Part shown: positions 7,956 to 10,251 of the stretch, in pieces
Layout of the letters: each line of letters starts with the position of its first letter
Position numbering within the stretch: the first letter of the stretch is position 1
From: DATKMG01 sp035541995
Lineage (GTDB): Bacteria; Acidobacteriota; Terriglobia; Versatilivoradales; Versatilivoraceae
Direction of reading: 5' to 3'
DNA: 10,251 nucleotides
Assembly (NCBI GenBank): GCA_035541995.1
Contig: DATKMG010000195.1
Location: 1-10,251 of the forward strand
Position numbers and translations under genes: made by a program
Notes under the pieces: generated by a model
Told to the model about the DNA's origin: nothing
Seen by the model: only the letters and a program-made list of their open reading frames with translations
Databases searched by the model: none

Positions 7956-9367
7956 CAATGCTTAATTCGCTCCCAGAAGACGGCAAATTCGAATTCCGGA
8001 CTCGTCGATTTCGTATGACAACCCTGACAAGTCTGGGGGCCAGCCTTCAACATCTTTATCGCCGTGGGCCTCGCAGCATGGTCCCGGCCTGGACCATGAC
8101 AGACCTCACACTGGACATTGGCTAGCTGTGGAGTTTCGAGAAGGTCAACAAAGCCTCCCGGCATCTTGAAGCCCGTGACATGACAGCCCACACAGGCGGT
8201 ATCGAATTCCCTTCGCTCATGTTTGAGAATTTCGATGGCCTGAGCGTGGTTCGATTTCGACCATGCATCGAATTGGCCCTGGTGGCAAGTTGCACAATTG
8301 GAGGCGCCGACATAGTTGGATAGCGAATTTGATTTAGGCAACATCGGGGGACTTTCAGCCGCCTTGACCAATTGGTTCTGGGCAGCCGCTATTTCTCCCT
8401 TTGCTTGAGCTATGAACGCTGCCATTTCTGGGTCGTCTTTCACCGTGGAGGTCAGGAAATGGGTAATGGGATTGACATCCACCTGCTTACCTGGCTCGAC
8501 AAGAAACCTCAGTTCTCCCAGAATCCTACCTTCATCTTCTGCATAAACCAGTGTCGACTTGTTGATGTTAGCTAGGGGCGAACTGAACTGGTGCTTGTAG
8601 CCGTTGAGGATAATATTAATCGTCGGATTATTGATTGCCAGTTCCACAGCATCCTTGGACGGCATGCAAGCTAGAACGATAAGAAAATCGCATTTCCCCT
8701 TTAGTTCAGGGAGCCACTTGGTCAAACTTATCAGCGGGTCGGCCCAAACATAGCCTCGGCTATCGGTCGCAAGGAAACTGTCCCGGGAGGAGAGTCCCAA
8801 GAAGCCCACCCGGAATTTTTTCTCTGTCTCTTTTAGTGAAACGATTTTCACCAGATAGGGATTGAGCAACGGTTGCCCGGTCTTGCTGGAAACCAGGTTG
8901 GCTGAGATTAACCGTCCGTCTTTTTGAAGGTCCACGCCCAAGTCCATGAGTCCACTGATATCGTCATCAGCCACGTTCAGTACATCAATTCCTAACTTAT
9001 TTAATCCCTCCCATAGCCACTTGTTTTTCACAGCCCGATCATTACCCGTTCCGAGCATGTAGTTTCCAATTTCCACCTGGAGCATAGGTTTCTCCAGGAA
9101 CTTCATCCGGTTCTCCTTTAAGACCGAGGCTCGGCGAGGCAGACCGCCTGCAGGATTGTGCGGTCAGCCACAGGGTTCGAGGTTGCCCCGAACATTGCCT
9201 GTGAAGTAGATACTGAATTGGAAATTGCTATCGTCCGACGGCTTGGGAACCAAGGAAGGCGTTTGAGCGCGGGACTGCTCCAAGAGCAATCCCCACAGAA
9301 TGAGAAGCGGCACTAAAAGAACCCAGCCCCACCTGGAGAACCGCAAGGGACTTCTTCCTGAATTCAC
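7955..9367 (-). CDS. Putative selenoprotein: UshA-like domain fused to a four-heme cytochrome c554-type domain, in-frame UGA at codon 68
   Basis: Read through the TGA at 9164-9166, this is one 470-residue exported protein. Seen: a signal peptide (about 1-35; RWGWVLLVPLLILWGLLL, then SRAQ); a 5'-nucleotidase/UshA-like region with IYFTGNVRGNLEPCG-U-PHNPAGGLPRR (53-79); and a C-terminal domain with heme motifs CATCH (358-362), CVGCH (392-396), CEVCH (420-424) and CQGCH (447-451), including YVGASNC and CEVCHGPG, typical of cytochrome c554-like proteins. From family knowledge, UshA-type metal ligands lie in an NDxHG motif. Here the aligned GNVRG lacks them, so a phosphatase role is unlikely and electron transfer is more likely. 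Inferred: UGA encodes selenocysteine (Sec68) in a Cys66-Gly67-Sec68 motif. Both halves share one frame, the linking codons fit the family motif, and heme attachment needs export, which the downstream part alone lacks. The GTG start has GAGGA 5 bases upstream, and a TGA lies seven codons above. Alternatives are a nonsense mutation, a sequencing error, or restart at the ATG at 9106. Confidence 0.8.
9122..9166 (-). promoter_or_regulatory. Putative bacterial SECIS hairpin at the in-frame UGA
   Basis: Numbering the RNA from the U of UGA as 1, bases 18-21 (AGGC) pair perfectly with 27-30 (GCCU) around the loop GGUCU (22-26). Below it C17 is unpaired and U15-G16 can pair with C31-G32. A lower stem GACCG (2-6) with CGGUC (41-45) closes a 45-base hairpin that includes the GA of the UGA. 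In the E. coli fdhF SECIS, as I remember it, the loop GGUC also occupies 22-25 and the bulged base is U17, so the spacing agrees, though the bulge here is C. A competing pairing exists: GACCGC (2-7) with GCGGUC (20-25). No folding was computed. Confidence 0.6.
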
Positions 9368-9471
9368 ATTGGTCCTCAGTTGTCATGCTCAAAATCGCGA
9401 TTGTGTTTTATCATACCAGTTGGAAGTTTGCAAATTGTCGACCGTCTCGGGTCAGCCGTGGGATTACCCTA
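9368..9471. promoter_or_regulatory. Divergent intergenic region with a possible extended -10 and a palindrome
   Basis: This region separates the divergent cytochrome and maf genes and should hold both promoters. On the minus strand TGGTATGAT (9418-9410) is a TGn-type extended -10 with five of six consensus bases, lying about 43 bases before the GTG of the cytochrome gene. The plus strand has TTGTCA at 9380-9385 as a possible -35 for maf, but no -10 at good spacing. A perfect 10-base palindrome, AATCGCGATT (9393-9402), lies next to the likely minus-strand transcription start and could be an operator. All of these assignments are by eye. Confidence 0.3.
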
Positions 9472-10071
9472 ATGAAACGAGCATCCCCTATTCGGACGAA
9501 GGAGAGTCTGGTTCTGGCTTCTGCTTCTCCCCGGCGTGCGGAGTTACTCAGGCTGCTTCTCGTCGATTTTGAGATCTTGCCTTGCCAGGTTTCTGAGCGT
9601 CGACTCAGGGGAGAGAGCCCTGAGGGATTGGTAAAAAGGCTGGCCCTTGCCAAGGCCCGGATGGGTAGAAGCCTTCGGCCGAGTTCGACTGTCGTTGGCG
9701 CAGACACAGTGGTCGTCTTCGAGAACCGAGTGTTTGGCAAGCCTGACTCTGTAGAAGAAGCCAGGAGGATGCTGCGGTGCTTGAGTGGGAAAACCCATTT
9801 TGTTTTTACCGGGATCTGCGTCCTTCACGGCCGTACAAGGCTTGTTGACTATTCGCGGACTGCGGTTCGGTTCAACGAGATCACCGACCGAGAAATTACC
9901 GACTACTTGAGGACTGGTGAACCCTTGGACAAGGCTGGCGCTTACGCTATCCAGGGAACTGCCTCTCGATTCGTTGAGAGAATTGAGGGTTGTTACTTCA
10001 ACGTGGTTGGGCTGCCGGTATCTCTCCTCTACATTATGCTCAAGAAGGCAGGTTTCCGATTCAATGGATAA
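9472..10071 (+). CDS. maf: Maf-like nucleotide pyrophosphatase (dTTP/UTP type)
   Basis: Maf proteins hydrolyse nucleoside triphosphates to monophosphates and pyrophosphate, clearing non-canonical or excess nucleotides; they are also linked to septum inhibition. The 199-residue product is of normal length and has the N-terminal LASASPRRAELL (Ser17, Arg21, Arg22, Glu24), the metal-site GADTVV with Asp78, GKP (89-91), LSGKTH with Lys107, and TGEPLDKAGAYAIQG ending at Gln161. The TGEPxDKAGAYxIQG form is that of the YhdE subgroup, which prefers dTTP and UTP, and not that of the YceF subgroup. An ATG at 9385 in the same frame would add 29 residues without homology and overlap the divergent promoter region, so the ATG at 9472 is chosen; GGGA lies 8 bases before it. 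The following NFACT gene overlaps its end by 8 bases, indicating co-translation. Confidence 0.93.
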   Translation: MKRASPIRTKESLVLASASPRRAELLRLLLVDFEILPCQVSERRLRGESPEGLVKRLALAKARMGRSLRPSSTVVGADTVVVFENRVFGKPDSVEEARRMLRCLSGKTHFVFTGICVLHGRTRLVDYSRTAVRFNEITDREITDYLRTGEPLDKAGAYAIQGTASRFVERIEGCYFNVVGLPVSLLYIMLKKAGFRFNG

Positions 10072-10251
10072 TCTGGCTCTCCAGGCAATAATTTGGGAAC
10101 TCCGACCTGCCATTGTTGGTCAAACAATTCAAAGAGTCAGACTTCGCGATGAGGCACCGGCCATTCTTTGCTTGAGCCTGTGCTCAAGCGGGGACCTGGT
10201 GTTCGGCTTTTTCCCATCGTTGCCTCTTTGTTTCCTCTCTCGCAATGATCT
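10064..10251 (+). CDS. NFACT-family protein (RqcH/FbpA-like), N-terminal fragment cut by the window edge
   Basis: An ATG within the last codons of maf opens a frame that runs 62 codons to the window edge. It begins MDNLALQAIIWELRPAIVGQ (1-20), continues IQRVRLRD, and has the pattern LCLSL...GDLVFG...SLPLCFLS. This matches the start of the NFACT-N domain, where family members begin with a similar M-D-x-L-x-L...EL...L-x-G-x-x-I-x-x-V and a short beta-sheet ending near a PSLPR-like turn. NFACT proteins include RqcH, which adds alanine tails to stalled nascent chains on 50S subunits, and were earlier called fibronectin-binding proteins. Only the first part of the first domain is visible, so the deeper domains and the catalytic or tRNA-binding residues cannot be checked. 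It overlaps maf by 8 bases in another frame. Confidence 0.75.
   Translation, partial: MDNLALQAIIWELRPAIVGQTIQRVRLRDEAPAILCLSLCSSGDLVFGFFPSLPLCFLSRND

Noticed and set aside
9164..9367. A separate 67-residue secreted peptide ending at the TGA
   Set aside because: It ends in the middle of a recognisable UshA-like motif and shares its frame with the cytochrome downstream, so it is better read as the N terminus of that protein.
9544..10113. A 189-codon minus-strand frame
   Set aside because: It is antisense to maf, whose conserved motifs all lie on the plus strand.

Overview
The window looks like a chromosomal segment of a free-living bacterium with moderate GC. The mix of genes suggests Acidobacteriota or a nearby deep-branching phylum, but only weakly: a divergent chlorite-dismutase-like heme protein, a DUF721/DciA protein, GatCAB amidotransferase subunits, an NtrC-type two-component pair, a multiheme cytochrome of the c554 type, and Maf followed by an NFACT/RqcH gene. 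No phage, transposon, CRISPR, rRNA or tRNA feature was seen.

Layout. The left edge holds a plus-strand chlorite-dismutase-family gene (to 718). It converges on a long minus-strand series read from right to left: a UGA-containing multiheme cytochrome gene (9367 to 7955), dciA-like (7955 to 7524), gatC (7507 to 7205), gatA (7071 to 5626), a membrane histidine kinase (5548 to 3569), its sigma-54-type response regulator (3509 to 2124), a possible terminator, and a secreted or anchored TPR protein (about 1971 to 751). The right edge carries a divergent plus-strand pair: a Maf nucleotide pyrophosphatase and the first 62 codons of an NFACT-family gene, which overlap by 8 bases. The roughly 100-base region between the two divergent groups (9368-9471) should hold promoters.

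Main result. What looks like two ORFs, a 67-codon signal-peptide fragment and a 383-codon cytochrome without a signal peptide, is best read as one 470-residue gene with an in-frame UGA at 9164-9166. The flanking protein reads LEPCG-[UGA]-PHNPAGGLPRR. In related UshA-like multiheme proteins I remember a cysteine at the UGA position, giving LEPCGC. The RNA just after the UGA can form a hairpin with a GGUCU loop at the same distance from the UGA as in the E. coli fdhF SECIS, with an unpaired base at position 17 as there. I therefore propose a selenoprotein: an exported, degenerate UshA-like domain carrying a Cys-Gly-Sec motif, fused to a four-heme cytochrome c domain. This rests on reading and memory alone; no search or folding was run. 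A strong Shine-Dalgarno before an internal ATG at 9106 is the main competing explanation.

How the genes fit together. The cytochrome gene and dciA share one base (TGATG), so their translation is probably coupled. GatC and GatA are two of the three subunits of the Glu-tRNA(Gln)/Asp-tRNA(Asn) amidotransferase; gatB is not in the window. The kinase and regulator form a classic two-component pair whose target promoters are not evident here.
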